Positions 10,818 through 21,379 of a DNA stretch of 64,000 nt are shown piece after piece. The stretch is from contig NW_027043820.1 of assembly GCF_037102585.1 (NCBI RefSeq), forward strand, positions 964,501 through 1,028,500, given 5' to 3'. The notes below the pieces were generated by a model, which saw only the letters and a program-made list of their open reading frames with translations, did not search any database and was not told the origin of the DNA. The stretch comes from Saccharomycopsis crataegensis (Eukaryota > Ascomycota > Saccharomycetes > Ascoideales > Saccharomycopsidaceae). The first letter of the stretch is position 1, and every line of letters starts with the position of its first letter. The position numbers and the translations under genes are program-made.

Positions 10818-11406
10818 ATCATTATTGTATACTATTGGGGAAAAATTATTTGTGTGGAGACGAGTACAATTGTGTTGTTATTATTATTATTATTATTATT
10901 ATTAATATTCTATAATAGTAGTGCCCCGACCCTTGCGATGATAGATATCCATCAACAAAACACACAAAGCTACAGCTAAAAATTGTTTTTTGTTTGTTTA
11001 TTTTTCTATTTTGTGCATGAATGATTTTGACGGTATTTACCCGGTAGACACCACCTTTTTTTCTTTTTTGACACCACAATGATAAGCACATTCAAATAAA
11101 TTATCATTGAAATATATCAGGTCAGTGGGGAATCCCTCCCCTCCATTCAATGGATACTCATACTGTTCCAAAACTGCGTGCAAAGATTAACATGGCCCAG
11201 ATGGTGGTCGTTTGTGTGTTTGTGTGTGTGTTTGTTTGGCTATTTAAAGCAGGGTAATCGCTTTCCCAAAATGAAAACAAAAAAAAAAAAAAAACGATGA
11301 GGCTTTCCCGCGAATCAAAACAAAAAATCACTAGATATTTAATGAAACCTGTAATTGAAACTATTAAACCAAATCATACCAGCGATAAGAAGAAGAAAAA
11401 ATATCA
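10818..11406. other. Intergenic: SGO1/DAD2 divergent promoter region
   Basis: About 590 bp lie between two divergent chromosome-segregation genes. It contains an ATT microsatellite (about 10878-10906), TTTGTGTG/TG-rich DNA (about 11210-11237) and an A-run (11279-11294). No gene was seen. Confidence 0.6.
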
Positions 11407-11823
11407 ATGGACGGGACGAATATCAGATTATCAAAAATTCAAAAAGAGCGTGAATTGATGGCGTTGCAGCAAGTCTCTTATTCGGTGGAACAGCTCAAGC
11501 ATAGATTAGAATCGATCGTGGACCGATTTGAAAAGATTAATGAAGGTACAGAGGCAGTGAAAATCGTATTATCGAATTGGAATGATGTGAAACGGGTGAT
11601 ATCCATGGCCACTTTGAGTCTTGCTAATTATTCAGACGAGGATTACCGGAACCTGGGTAAGTTGCCGTTGACTGAAGGTGCGGTTCGTGTACTAATCGAG
11701 AATGAAGAGATAGCAACAGCTGGTGATAATTCAGATCTACCTAAAGAAATCCAAAAAGATAATGATGATGATGATAATAATAATAATAGCAATAGGATGA
11801 ACGGTGAGGAGGAAACTACATAA
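11407..11823 (+). CDS. DAD2: Dad2, DASH/Dam1 kinetochore complex subunit
   Basis: Dad2 is part of the ten-subunit DASH ring that couples kinetochores to microtubule plus ends. The protein has 138 residues (133 in S. cerevisiae). The first 85 residues form the helical Dad2 domain: KERELMALQQVSYSVEQLKH, then INEGTEAVKIVLSNWNDVKR, then ISMATLSLANYS, in the family order. The tail is acidic and Asn-rich, coded by GAT and AAT repeats. It sits next to NUP133, in the same relative arrangement as S. cerevisiae YKR082W-YKR083C, and its stop is only about 80 bp from the convergent NUP133 stop. Confidence 0.92.
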   Translation: MDGTNIRLSKIQKERELMALQQVSYSVEQLKHRLESIVDRFEKINEGTEAVKIVLSNWNDVKRVISMATLSLANYSDEDYRNLGKLPLTEGAVRVLIENEEIATAGDNSDLPKEIQKDNDDDDNNNNSNRMNGEEETT

Positions 11824-11905
11824 TCCCATAAAAGAAGAAAAAAAAATAACGTCATTTTTTTTTCTATTAATAATTAAATTTTCCAGTATACAAAAAAAAA
11901 AGCCA

Positions 11906-14900
11906 TCAAGCAAGCTCAAGAGTTTGATAATTTACAACCTCTTTTGATCCAGAATTGGTTTGCGCTGTACCGATAATCCCCTTCACATAATTCTCAAAGT
12001 CAAAGCTGGCCATGATATCTTTTATCAATTGCACTTCCTTGTCCAATTGCTCGGTCAAGCTTGCAAGACTTGCTTGGTTTAAATTCTTGCCATATCTTTT
12101 GGCAACCTCTTCTTGAGGAATTGGTTGGGTCAAATATTCAAGATCTGGTAACCTTATTTTACGATTATTGTTATTTGTGGCAAATAGATCATCCTGGAAA
12201 CATTGCAACAATGTGATGCATAACGCACTATTTTCCATCTTTTCTTTGATGAACACCGGAGTTCTATTGACAGAATTGCCAATTTCTTTCCAATCATCAG
12301 CCAATATTGCCCGTCTCCAAATCAAAATCTCGCTAATATTCTTCTCCGAATAACTCAAAAATCCAGTTCCCACCAACTTCAAAGCCTGATAAAAATTCAT
12401 CTTCATTTCCGGAGTTTTAGTATCTAGCAATGTGTATAAATCAATCAACTCGGTTGCTGGAACCGATTTGTTCGATAATAATTTAGACAAATGCTTTCTT
12501 AAATTCAAAAAATTCACAATTGGACTTCTTTTTTGTAAATAGCTGGTCAATAAAGCCAAAACTCTGTCAGTTTCTGTAACTAAATCCGAATCATCCTCAA
12601 AGTGAACGAGACCAGATACTTGATTATACAAGTTTTCTTGGATATCCAAAACCGTCAACCCAGTCTCAATATCCGCCAAGATATCATCACTGTTTGGATT
12701 ATATTGATCTTCATCTTGGGCCAAAACACTAAGCTTGGCAACGCTTAACTGTAATTTCTTATTACTCACCAAATCATCAGCTTTATTGGCAATGGTGTAC
12801 AAATCATAAGCACTATCAAAATATTCACCATCCAAAATGTTTCTAATCCAAGAGATTCTTCCGTGATTACCAGAGCTTAAAAACCTTTTCAATAGGCTAT
12901 TGTATTTTGGAAATCCCAACAACAATTCTTGTAATTTACCATTGAGAACGTAATAATTGTACAAAGTTTCCGCAAATCTGTAACCAAACTTTTCAAAATA
13001 AGAATCCAAGCGCTCCTTCACAAATGTATCATCTAGTCCATTAGATAATACCCGATCTTTTTCACCATCACAAATTCTCACTAAAGAAAGCAAATCCTCG
13101 AAATTTTCCGCCAATTGCAACGCGGCATTCATTTCGTTAAACTCTGTCAATGAGCTGATCCAAATACCACGATTGCTTTCATAAACAGACTTATACCTTT
13201 GTATTTCTTCCCTGGTAGCCTTGGTCAAAGACTTAGCGGTGTAGAACGCCAATCCTTGATTGAAAGAGAAAAAAAGCGTCGACACCAACGATACCAAATG
13301 ATTAGCGACCTCGGCAGTATTTGAGCTATTAGCAAATTCTGCCGCCGCTTCATGATAGCTATGATGCAAATCATTGAGTTTAAAACATAAATCACCTTCA
13401 AGAATCCATGGAATTTCGGTGCCAATTTCCAGACTGGTCATTTGGAATAAGTTCTTGATATCAGTTTCGACATCGATAGCTCCCTCTTTGATACTCTTGA
13501 TGACTAATAAAACCGCTACCGAATAATTAGACTGATTGAAACTTTCTAATAACCGCGTGGTAATCTGGCTCAAAAACTGACCCATTTTATCAACGTGATA
13601 ATAGAAAAAATTCTCAATGATTTGTTTTTCAACAGCAGATTCACCTCCAATGGTATCCTTTATACTGTTGCAGAAAAATTCAATGATCTGTTTCCCTTCT
13701 GGGGCATAATAGTACAGTTCAAGAACTGACCAAATCTTATAGGCGGCATTGATTTTCTCCAAATCACTAATAACCTTCATTTTAGTATTTGTGGTGATCT
13801 CATGAATGAAATTGACAGCAACGTATTCTGCCAAATTTTTCAATTTTAATAATCTCAATTCCAAATGGCCTGCCAAAGACGATAGTCTTGGAGGCAAGTA
13901 CGCGGATTTTGATCCCACTAATTCGTCACCAACACTAATAATTGCTTGCTCGATTTCTGACTCTTCGATAATGGTGTTTTCTGGAACATTAAATAATAAA
14001 GGATTGTTATCGGTGTATCCGTAAAAAACCGCTTGTTCAATTTTAGATTTTGTGAATGAAGTAGAAGTAAACGATTGTTGAGTATCTTTCAAATCATCTG
14101 AACTGATGCATCTTTCAATTTTTAATACCCCAGCTTTTTTAGAAACTACTATTACAGAGGGCAAATTGGTAAATACCCCATCTTCATAACTATAATCTTC
14201 AAAACCGGTGCCGATGATTTTGACCCCAGATCTGAATAATACGACATCTTCCCACTTTCTGTTGGTCACCAACGAGTGCTCAAGCTTTTGAGTGACTTCG
14301 ACAAGGACAATTGCGTCTTCAAACACAATAAACGCGGTCATCTCAGGTTTAGGCAAATACAACTTTGGGACAGAATTCTGGTATGGTTTGGTGTAGCGGG
14401 TCAATCTATAGGCAGAAAATACCATCAACTCATCGCCATTTCTCACCATGGTAAATAATATATAACAAGTTTCATTAGCGCCATTCTCGACAGAAGTCAA
14501 CACCAAATAGGCTTCTTGCTCATCATCGGTATCAGTTGATAGTGGATGACTATCCAAAATAGTAATGTTGTCATTTTCGTACAAATCCTTTATTTCTCCC
14601 AATAATTGATCGGTCACCGAAGTCTCATAAATCTTAATGGCTTGACCATCACGGGCCACACTCCACAACGTAAATAACCCACTATCAGTGATAATTGATA
14701 GCGATTTCGTCCCATGACCCAAATCCTTACCGCCCTTTATCGAAACGATTTGGTCTTTTGATCTGAAAAATGGCAAGAACGACGACAGAATGATATTACT
14801 GATTTGGATATTTGGTTTTCCTGCTGAGTCTCTAAGGGAAATCAATATGACTCGTCCATGGGAAGTGGCAATGACAATCCCAACAGGCTCGATATTTTCA

Positions 14901-15541
14901 TACATTGTAATGACTTCGCCAGCATATAAAGAGATTCTCTTGCTGACATTATCCTTTTGATAGATCATACTCACAGAAGAGTCGCTGAAAACGTATTCGT
15001 AGTATTTGATATCCCCGGTAACCGTATCTATTGAAACTAAGCCAGGCTCTTTGATTCCAGGAGATGGAAGAACCAATACTGGAAGGATATTGTTGCTATT
15101 TTTTTGCAAAGTCTCATCAGAGTCAATGGTATAAGTGATTGGAGTAGGGTCTGTAGAGGCATAGTTCCAAATATCCACAGAGCCACTTGACGAAACACAC
15201 GCATATTTAGAATACTGGTCAATATAACCATGTAATCCATCACATTCTTCTTCGGCAAGAATTTTTGGGAGTGCTTTTAGTTTAGATACACGATACTGAT
15301 CATTGCGGGTCAACTCTATCAGGTTGGAAGGCGCTTGGATATTGATCTCTTGGGGCGGTTCACCTTGTTTCTGAGAAAAAGTGGTGTCTTTTCTGCTTTG
15401 GAAACTGCTATCATCATCGATGGATGTCATGGTACTGTCTTCTGCAGCACCACCGTTTGGCTGAGTAGTAGCGGGAGTCGACACATTTTGACGAGCTGCA
15501 AAGCGAAACAGAGCCTGGTTAAAAATAGACTGGGAATCCAT
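11906..15541 (-). CDS. NUP133: Nup133, outer-ring (Y-complex) nucleoporin
   Basis: Nup133 forms the stem tip of the Y complex in the nuclear pore scaffold. The protein has 1,211 residues (1,157 in S. cerevisiae). The N-terminal half is a beta-propeller (about residues 60-480) and the C-terminal half is alpha-helical. Recognisable family blocks include ISWIRNILDGEYFDSAYDLY, followed by KKLQLSVAKLSVLAQ. I start at the ATG at 15541 (MDSQSIFNQALFRF); the two codons upstream contribute no ATG. Position between DAD2 and RPF2 matches S. cerevisiae gene order and supports the call. Confidence 0.9.
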   Translation of the reverse strand: MDSQSIFNQALFRFAARQNVSTPATTQPNGGAAEDSTMTSIDDDSSFQSRKDTTFSQKQGEPPQEINIQAPSNLIELTRNDQYRVSKLKALPKILAEEECDGLHGYIDQYSKYACVSSSGSVDIWNYASTDPTPITYTIDSDETLQKNSNNILPVLVLPSPGIKEPGLVSIDTVTGDIKYYEYVFSDSSVSMIYQKDNVSKRISLYAGEVITMYENIEPVGIVIATSHGRVILISLRDSAGKPNIQISNIILSSFLPFFRSKDQIVSIKGGKDLGHGTKSLSIITDSGLFTLWSVARDGQAIKIYETSVTDQLLGEIKDLYENDNITILDSHPLSTDTDDEQEAYLVLTSVENGANETCYILFTMVRNGDELMVFSAYRLTRYTKPYQNSVPKLYLPKPEMTAFIVFEDAIVLVEVTQKLEHSLVTNRKWEDVVLFRSGVKIIGTGFEDYSYEDGVFTNLPSVIVVSKKAGVLKIERCISSDDLKDTQQSFTSTSFTKSKIEQAVFYGYTDNNPLLFNVPENTIIEESEIEQAIISVGDELVGSKSAYLPPRLSSLAGHLELRLLKLKNLAEYVAVNFIHEITTNTKMKVISDLEKINAAYKIWSVLELYYYAPEGKQIIEFFCNSIKDTIGGESAVEKQIIENFFYYHVDKMGQFLSQITTRLLESFNQSNYSVAVLLVIKSIKEGAIDVETDIKNLFQMTSLEIGTEIPWILEGDLCFKLNDLHHSYHEAAAEFANSSNTAEVANHLVSLVSTLFFSFNQGLAFYTAKSLTKATREEIQRYKSVYESNRGIWISSLTEFNEMNAALQLAENFEDLLSLVRICDGEKDRVLSNGLDDTFVKERLDSYFEKFGYRFAETLYNYYVLNGKLQELLLGFPKYNSLLKRFLSSGNHGRISWIRNILDGEYFDSAYDLYTIANKADDLVSNKKLQLSVAKLSVLAQDEDQYNPNSDDILADIETGLTVLDIQENLYNQVSGLVHFEDDSDLVTETDRVLALLTSYLQKRSPIVNFLNLRKHLSKLLSNKSVPATELIDLYTLLDTKTPEMKMNFYQALKLVGTGFLSYSEKNISEILIWRRAILADDWKEIGNSVNRTPVFIKEKMENSALCITLLQCFQDDLFATNNNNRKIRLPDLEYLTQPIPQEEVAKRYGKNLNQASLASLTEQLDKEVQLIKDIMASFDFENYVKGIIGTAQTNSGSKEVVNYQTLELA

Positions 15542-15818
15542 TGCCAAGGTAATATGTATAAATATTGGCTGCCACTGCTTCTTCTATTAACAAAAGACCC
15601 TTTTTCCACTAATACGAAAACTTCAATAAAAATTCACACTTTTTGTTTATTATTTTTTTGGCCTCTTTCATATTCTCCTTGGGGCTGCGTAACCAAAAAA
15701 AAAAAAAGTGCGTGCGGGTAGCGGGCATCGGAAAACTAAAAAAAAAAAAAAAAAAAAAAATTTTCTATGATGATTTCTATCTATCAAACAGTGAAAAATC
15801 AACACTTTTACAAACAAG

Positions 15819-16919
15819 ATGATTAAAACGTATGTGTGGTTTGTTGGCTATTGATAATTTCCATTTGGAAAAGTCTGACGATGGATAATTATTTCACTAT
15901 AATTGTAATTTTCGCCTGGGGTTTTGTTTCGTTACTAACTTTTTTTTTCTCTCAGTAATCCAAAGAATGCTCGTGCTAAAAGAGCCCTTGAAAAGAAAGA
16001 ATCCAAACTTGTGGAAAATGTGAAGACTGCTCTTTTCATTCAAGGTTCTACCGGGACTAGACTCCTCCATGATGCCATGTGCGATCTTTCTGCTTTCAAG
16101 AAGCCAGATATCAAGCGTTTCCAAAAGAAAAATGACATTAAACCGTTTGAAGACGCTTCTCCTCTCGAATTCTTTTCGGAAAAAAATGACTGCTCATTGA
16201 TTGTTTTCAGCAGCAGTAATAAGAAAAGACCAAATAACTTGACTTTCATCAGAACTTTCGGTTACAAGATTTACGATATGATCGAATTGCGTATCCAGAA
16301 AAACCATAAATTACTCATAGATTTCCGCAAAACCACATTTCAGCTCGGGTTGAAACCAATGTTTGTATTCAACGGTCCAGTGTTTGACAGCCATCCAACT
16401 TTTAAACACGTAAAGTCGTTGTTTTTGGACTTTTTCAGAGGTCAAACCACCGACTTGCAAGACGTTGCTGGTCTACAATACGTGATAACGTTGACTGCCG
16501 CAGAAGTGGAAGAAGGCAAGGCTTTGCCAAGCGTGTACTTCAGAGTTTACAAGTTGAAATCCTATAGAAGTGGCCAAAAGTTGCCAAGAATCGAATTGGA
16601 GGAAATTGGACCAAGATTTGATTTCACCATTGGTAGAGTTGAACAACCAAGCCCAGAATTAGAAAAGGAAGCCATGAAGAAGCCTAAGCAATTGGAAACC
16701 AAGACCAAGAAGAACATTGAAACTGATGGTATGGGTGACAAGGTTGGTACTATCCATGTTGGTAAACAAGACTTGGGTGAATTACAAACCCGTAAGATGA
16801 AGGGTCTTAAATCTAGATTCGACCAAGTTGGAGAAGATTTTGATGACCAAGAATATGAGTATGCTAATGATGAAGTGGTGGAAGACTATGAACCTGCCCA
16901 GAAGAAACAAAAGGTTTGA
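15819..16919 (+). CDS. RPF2: Rpf2, Brix-domain 60S assembly factor (two exons)
   Basis: Rpf2 with Rrs1 brings 5S RNP into the early 60S particle in the nucleolus. Exon 1 is only 11 bases (15819-15829, MIK plus two bases of the fourth codon) and exon 2 runs 15956-16919, giving 324 residues. The joined start MIKTNPKNARAKRALEKKE closely matches the yeast protein. The Brix domain includes SPLEFFSEKNDCSLIVF, TFIRTFGYKIYDMIEL and FFRGQTTDLQDVAGLQYV. The C-terminal KQDLGELQTRKMKGLKSRFD block binds rRNA and is conserved. An RRPE-like AAAAATTTTC (about 15756-15765) lies about 55 bases upstream of the ATG, as expected for a ribosome-biogenesis gene. No CTG codon was seen. Confidence 0.96.
15830..15955 (+). 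other. RPF2 spliceosomal intron (126 nt)
   Basis: The donor is GTATGT at 15830, the branch site TACTAAC is at 15933-15939, and after a T-run the acceptor CAG ends at 15955. Removing it restores the conserved Rpf2 N-terminus. The intron sits after the second base of codon 4, so it is phase 2. Confidence 0.95.
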
Positions 16920-17181
16920 TTGGGTTACATTTGTATAATATAATTATTTAGTAATGAAAATATTTTGGAGAATCGTTTTTTAAGAAAGGAAAAAAAAGAT
17001 CAATGTAGATTTTCAGACAAACGAAAAAAAGAATGAATATAGACAATCACGAAGTATATATACAATAAAAAAAAAAAAAAAAAAATAAAAAAAAATATAA
17101 AAAAAAATATAAAAAATAAAAAAAAAAAAAAACGTTTAGACAATTATTTCAAATAGCCTTTCTCTCTTTTTTTTTTTTAAT

Positions 17182-18147
17182 TTATGAGGTAGCATTTTTC
17201 TTTTCCTCGATATTAATTTGGTTATCAATCAAACGCAACAAGTTTCTCAACAACATCATAATAGTAACCTTACCAATTGAAGGAACATACAAAGAAGCCT
17301 TTTCCTTAACTGAAGGATCGAAATTTTTTTCACTAGAGAAGTTGATACACACGGCACCTGATTTGACATATTCAGTTGGGAACTTGTAGTTTGCAGATGG
17401 CACACCAGTGATGATAACATCGGCATTCTTGGCGGCTTCTTCGAGAGAAATGTCGGTGTCGACAGAGTGATGTCTGGTCATCTTGATACCTTCACCTCTG
17501 GTGAAAATTTGGGTATTCTTGATATCCACAGAGTAAACGGTGGCACCATCATTGGCCAACAAGGCAGCAAGAGGTCTGCCAACCACTTCAGAACGGTTCA
17601 CAATAACCACATTCTTCCCGTACAATCTGTTACCGTAAGGCAACAAAGAGTTGTAGACCTTAAGATACTCCAAGATCTTGACAATTGCCAATGGGGTACA
17701 AGGCAAAATGGATTTAATTTGAGGTTCGGTACCAGCAGCCTTGGCTTCCTCGATATCCAAGTATCTGACATTGTGGTACATATTTTGGATGTACTTGTGA
17801 TTCAACCCTTCAACGTCCTTGTTACGCAGAACCACTTGTTGCAAGTATTGGTCTTGGCCATTGTTGAAAACCGGGAAGTAAACCATGATACCGTTGACGG
17901 CGGCATCTTTATTTGCCCCGATGATGGCTTCTTCGAGGTCTTCTTTTTCAACTTCACGAAGCTCATAGTGGAACCCCAAAGACTCACAAGTTTTACCAGT
18001 CCATTTGGCGTACATTTTGGCAGCCGGGTCATCATTTCCGAGGAACCCCACGAGTTTTGGGACTTTTTGGAGTTGCTTCACTTTGGCAGTGATTTCCTCG
18101 GTGTAAAGTTTAGCAATGGTGCTAGCAAGAATAGTACGTCCAGACAT
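17182..18147 (-). CDS. MTD1: Mtd1, NAD-dependent 5,10-methylenetetrahydrofolate dehydrogenase
   Basis: This cytosolic enzyme oxidises methylene-THF to methenyl-THF with NAD and links one-carbon units to purine synthesis. The protein has 321 residues (320 in S. cerevisiae) and is colinear with it. Clear blocks are NGIMVYFPVFNNGQDQYLQQ, KDVEGLNHKYIQNMYHNVRY, the ILPCTPLAIVKIL substrate loop and VIVNRSEVVGRPLAALLAND in the nucleotide-binding fold. Its only CTG codon (17827-17829 on the minus strand) lies in QVV-x-RNKDVEG, where S. cerevisiae has Cys by recollection. It lies back to back with RPF2 in the conserved YKR080W-YKR083C block. Confidence 0.96.
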   Translation of the reverse strand: MSGRTILASTIAKLYTEEITAKVKQLQKVPKLVGFLGNDDPAAKMYAKWTGKTCESLGFHYELREVEKEDLEEAIIGANKDAAVNGIMVYFPVFNNGQDQYLQQVVLRNKDVEGLNHKYIQNMYHNVRYLDIEEAKAAGTEPQIKSILPCTPLAIVKILEYLKVYNSLLPYGNRLYGKNVVIVNRSEVVGRPLAALLANDGATVYSVDIKNTQIFTRGEGIKMTRHHSVDTDISLEEAAKNADVIITGVPSANYKFPTEYVKSGAVCINFSSEKNFDPSVKEKASLYVPSIGKVTIMMLLRNLLRLIDNQINIEEKKNATS

Positions 18148-19331
18148 GGTGAGGGCGGGGTGTTAAGTATAACTGAAGAGTTCGGCAAAGAGATGAGAGA
18201 GGAAGACAGTACAGTTAGACTGTCAAAGAGCTGAGGAGCTATTTCTAGGCTTGATAACTAAGAAACCCTAACCGGAAAAAGGAAAAAGGGGAAAAAAAAA
18301 AAAAAAAAGATCCGTCGATGCTCGATGCCTTATAAGATTATTTTTGTGAGAAAAAATTTTCTTTCTCCGTGACGGATGGGATGACTTATGCATGATTTTT
18401 CTCAACATCGATAAATCGGCATGTAATTAGTAGTAGAGTATTTGTAAAATAATCCGAAGACTTTCTAATCATTTGGGTGTGAAAAATAATTCGAAGAAAA
18501 AAGAAACTATTAACAATTAGATTTACAAAAAGAAAAAAAAAAAAAACTTGTATTAACAATCTTATGAAGATTACATAAATTTTCCAATATCTGACGTGCT
18601 TCTTGATTAATTCAAAATAGGAAACCTCAATATCTTCTGGAATATTTATTTAAACAAGCCAACTGATCCTCTATACACCAATGGGAAAAGAGTTCCTTTT
18701 TTTGTAAATGAAAGGTAAATACTTACTTGTAGTCTGTGGGAGATTAACCTAAGTATCCTTATGTATAATTAATTGTGCGGAGAAACTTGTAGAACTCTCA
18801 AGTTACAAGATTGACAATTTCTCTCATTTTAAAATACATCTTGTTAATTTAATTTTGCTTTTTCGGAGGATGATCACCAATCTTTAAAACTCGTTAATAA
18901 TAATAATTTACAGATCTAAATATAAGTTTATTAAGCTTTTGTGAAGATGATGATTTAGATGTCCCCATCTTTTTTTGATCCGAAAAAGCTTTGTGAGAAG
19001 GGGACTGTAGAAAAAAGAAAAATGTCCATATAAATAATAGAAGAAATGAAATTGATTTTTTTTTTTTCTTCTTCATATTTGATATAAATGTCTGATATGA
19101 ATGCTCATTAGTATCAGAAGATAATTGACCGGAGAGAGGGGTTAAGAGTAAAATGGTAGTGGACTGTTTTTCTTGTTCCCCTTAGTTCATTGTTATGGTG
19201 ATTCTTCTATTTTATGTGTCAATAAAACCATGTTATATATCATTGCGTAGATGAATTTCTTGTTAGAAAGTTGGTTTATTCAAAAGTGAAAAAAAAAAAA
19301 AAAAGCATCTAACGGTACAAGCGAGGGACCT
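18148..19331. other. Intergenic, MTD1 upstream region
   Basis: About 1.2 kb of A/T-rich DNA holds A-runs at about 18291-18308 and 18530-18545. The short open frames are low-complexity and no recognisable product was seen. Confidence 0.6.
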
Positions 19332-20513
19332 ATGTGTGAGTTGATAACTATATTTTTGATCGCCGCAAAGAACTGTTATGTTTCCGTCAATTTTCCCAAC
19401 CAAACCAAGAAAGAAGAAACTTTTCCAAAAGACCCAAGTTTTATAAAGATAGATGTCAATGCAATGGCTACTAGTGAGTCTGGTACTAAGAATGGATGCC
19501 CTTCTTTTATTCATACTGTACTACTTACTTGTAGTGGACCAGAGTCCTCTTTATATACTTCTACGGAAGCCACCAGTATCCTGCGAATATAGCCGGCTGC
19601 TTTCCTTGTGCCTTTTTATGGCACCGACGGGTATCATCTTAGTACAGTCAACAGCACAAACAGTTAATTGAAGTCGATGATTTGGAAAATGTTCATTATA
19701 TCAATGATTGGGATATTGTCATCAATGAAGATAAAGAGCCTAGAGAAATGGGGTGTTTTTTAATTAATCTTATCATGTTGAAGAGTCTTACAATATTTAA
19801 CAATCTTCTGAGCCTGAGACTCGTTAGTGTTGGATAACTTCCGAATCTGAAACCATAAACCAGTGCTAATTCTAGCTCCAAGCTTATGATGAAGAGTGGC
19901 TCAATATCTCATGTTGGTGGTGAATTTGCTAGAGTAGTCGGCATATACTTATGGTGGGTGGACAAAGTGCTATTTTGAAAAACCAAAGACATTGAAGGTG
20001 CTTCGCGGATTATTTTGTCTATTTCAAAGATTTTTGATAACAATTATGGTGTTTTATTGCCGAAAAAATGACGATCTTATTTGGAATAGAAATCAATACA
20101 TCATTGCAGAATTTTCTAGAGTGAGTACATTCTGGGAGTTTGATGTTTAAACAAAGAGTTATTTTTTTAATGTTGAAGACTGTGAAGGGTAATAATATCG
20201 TCGATGATAAGGCTTATCTCGGTGTTGATGCCGACTATACTGATGCTAATATTAAGAAAGTTTTAAAACAGACAATTGCCTTGCATGCTCATCAATCGTC
20301 AGTGTTTCGGGTGGTAAATCAGATATACATGAAGTTATTGGCTTTATCCAAGCTGATTCCATGGGACCTTTTAATGTTGTATATAATTTGGTTACACCTG
20401 ATACAGCTTCTACTTTTTCTGTTTCATATAGTTTTGTACAATTGTGGTCAAATTTTGGCAAAGACAGTCTACGAGAGCGCATGTTGATTGTGAAAATATT
20501 GTTTGGACACTAC
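19332..20513 (+). pseudogene. Decayed coding relic, family not recognised
   Basis: Several plus-strand segments read as protein-like sequence, but in different frames and separated by stops. Examples are IEVDDLENVHYINDWDIVI (about 19669-19725), DDKAYLGVDADYTDANIKK (about 20203-20259) and EVIGFIQADSMGPFNVVYN (about 20331-20387). Their residue composition is unlike the T/A-rich surroundings. I do not recognise the family. A transposase or a surface-protein relic are both conceivable, but nothing in the sequence decides. The element is clearly broken in several places. It is followed directly by a GT microsatellite. Confidence 0.4.
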
Positions 20514-20538
20514 CGCTGTCGATCAATGATCTAGCTAT

Positions 20539-20540
<2 letters not shown>

Positions 20541-20572
<32 letters not shown>
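20541..20572. repeat. (GT)16 microsatellite
   Basis: An uninterrupted GT dinucleotide run lies just downstream of the decayed coding relic. Confidence 0.95.
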
Positions 20573-20574
<2 letters not shown>

Positions 20575-20853
20575 TTGTTGATTAGAAAAAGAAGAAGAAC
20601 AAGAAGAATATCAGTGCATAAGGGTCGGGCGCTTTGTATCTACATACTTTTGCTACATTTGGATTGATAGATACTCCATTTACCAAGACCTGACTGGCTG
20701 GAAGTGAGGCAGATAGAGAGATAGATAATAAATGCTGCGATAAGAAAACATCGCCGATCAACGAGAAAAGGCGATTTTTCCCACCTTCCGGCGCCGCAGC
20801 AGCAGGTGACATATCACATGATATCCAGTGCACCCCCTCTCCCCCCCAGTAAC

Positions 20854-20858
<5 letters not shown>

Positions 20859-20888
<30 letters not shown>
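20859..20888. repeat. (AC)15 microsatellite
   Basis: An uninterrupted AC run lies about 290 bp after the GT run, so the two are complementary dinucleotide tracts that could pair. Confidence 0.95.
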
Positions 20889-20890
<2 letters not shown>

Positions 20891-21333
20891 TAGCCTCTGT
20901 GCCGATAACGTGGGGCCCACCCCTTCTCTTTCTGGGATTTTCTATTTTTATACCTGTTGATAGGTGGACATACAACATATATATATATATGTGTGTTGTG
21001 CACCACACAAGATAGGCACGGAGAGAATAGGAAATACCATCCATAGCAACAATTACAACCCCCGATTGGCCACTGTTGTTATTATTATTATTATTATTCT
21101 CTTAATTAAATCGTAGTGTTATTATATATGGATACCCACCGGTGTCCCACAGAAATGCTCAGACACAAGAAAAGGCGCATTTTCCAATGTCACCCCCTCT
21201 CTAGTTGCGAGCACACCGGTGGCCCAGACCCCCGTGTGTACCAAAGCCTCTTCGTAGAGGGGGTGGGCTTATCAAGCTTTTTTGGCAGGTGGGAAAATTT
21301 CACACATGCCATGTTTTATTAATATACTATATT

Positions 21334-21379
21334 ATATTTATTAAATATTATATAATATATTTATTAAATATTATATAAT
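21334..21379. repeat. Tandem 23-bp A/T repeat (two copies)
   Basis: The unit ATATTTATTAAATATTATA followed by four more bases occurs at 21334 and again at 21357, within a longer pure A/T block of about 100 bp. This is a candidate for easily melted DNA. Confidence 0.85.

Noticed and set aside
17467-18234. Long open frame antisense to MTD1
   Set aside because: It is the reverse complement of a well-conserved MTD1 coding sequence; antisense shadow.
18719-18726. ATACTTAC, reminiscent of the 5' end of U1 snRNA
   Set aside because: The match stops after eight bases and no U1 hairpins or Sm site follow.
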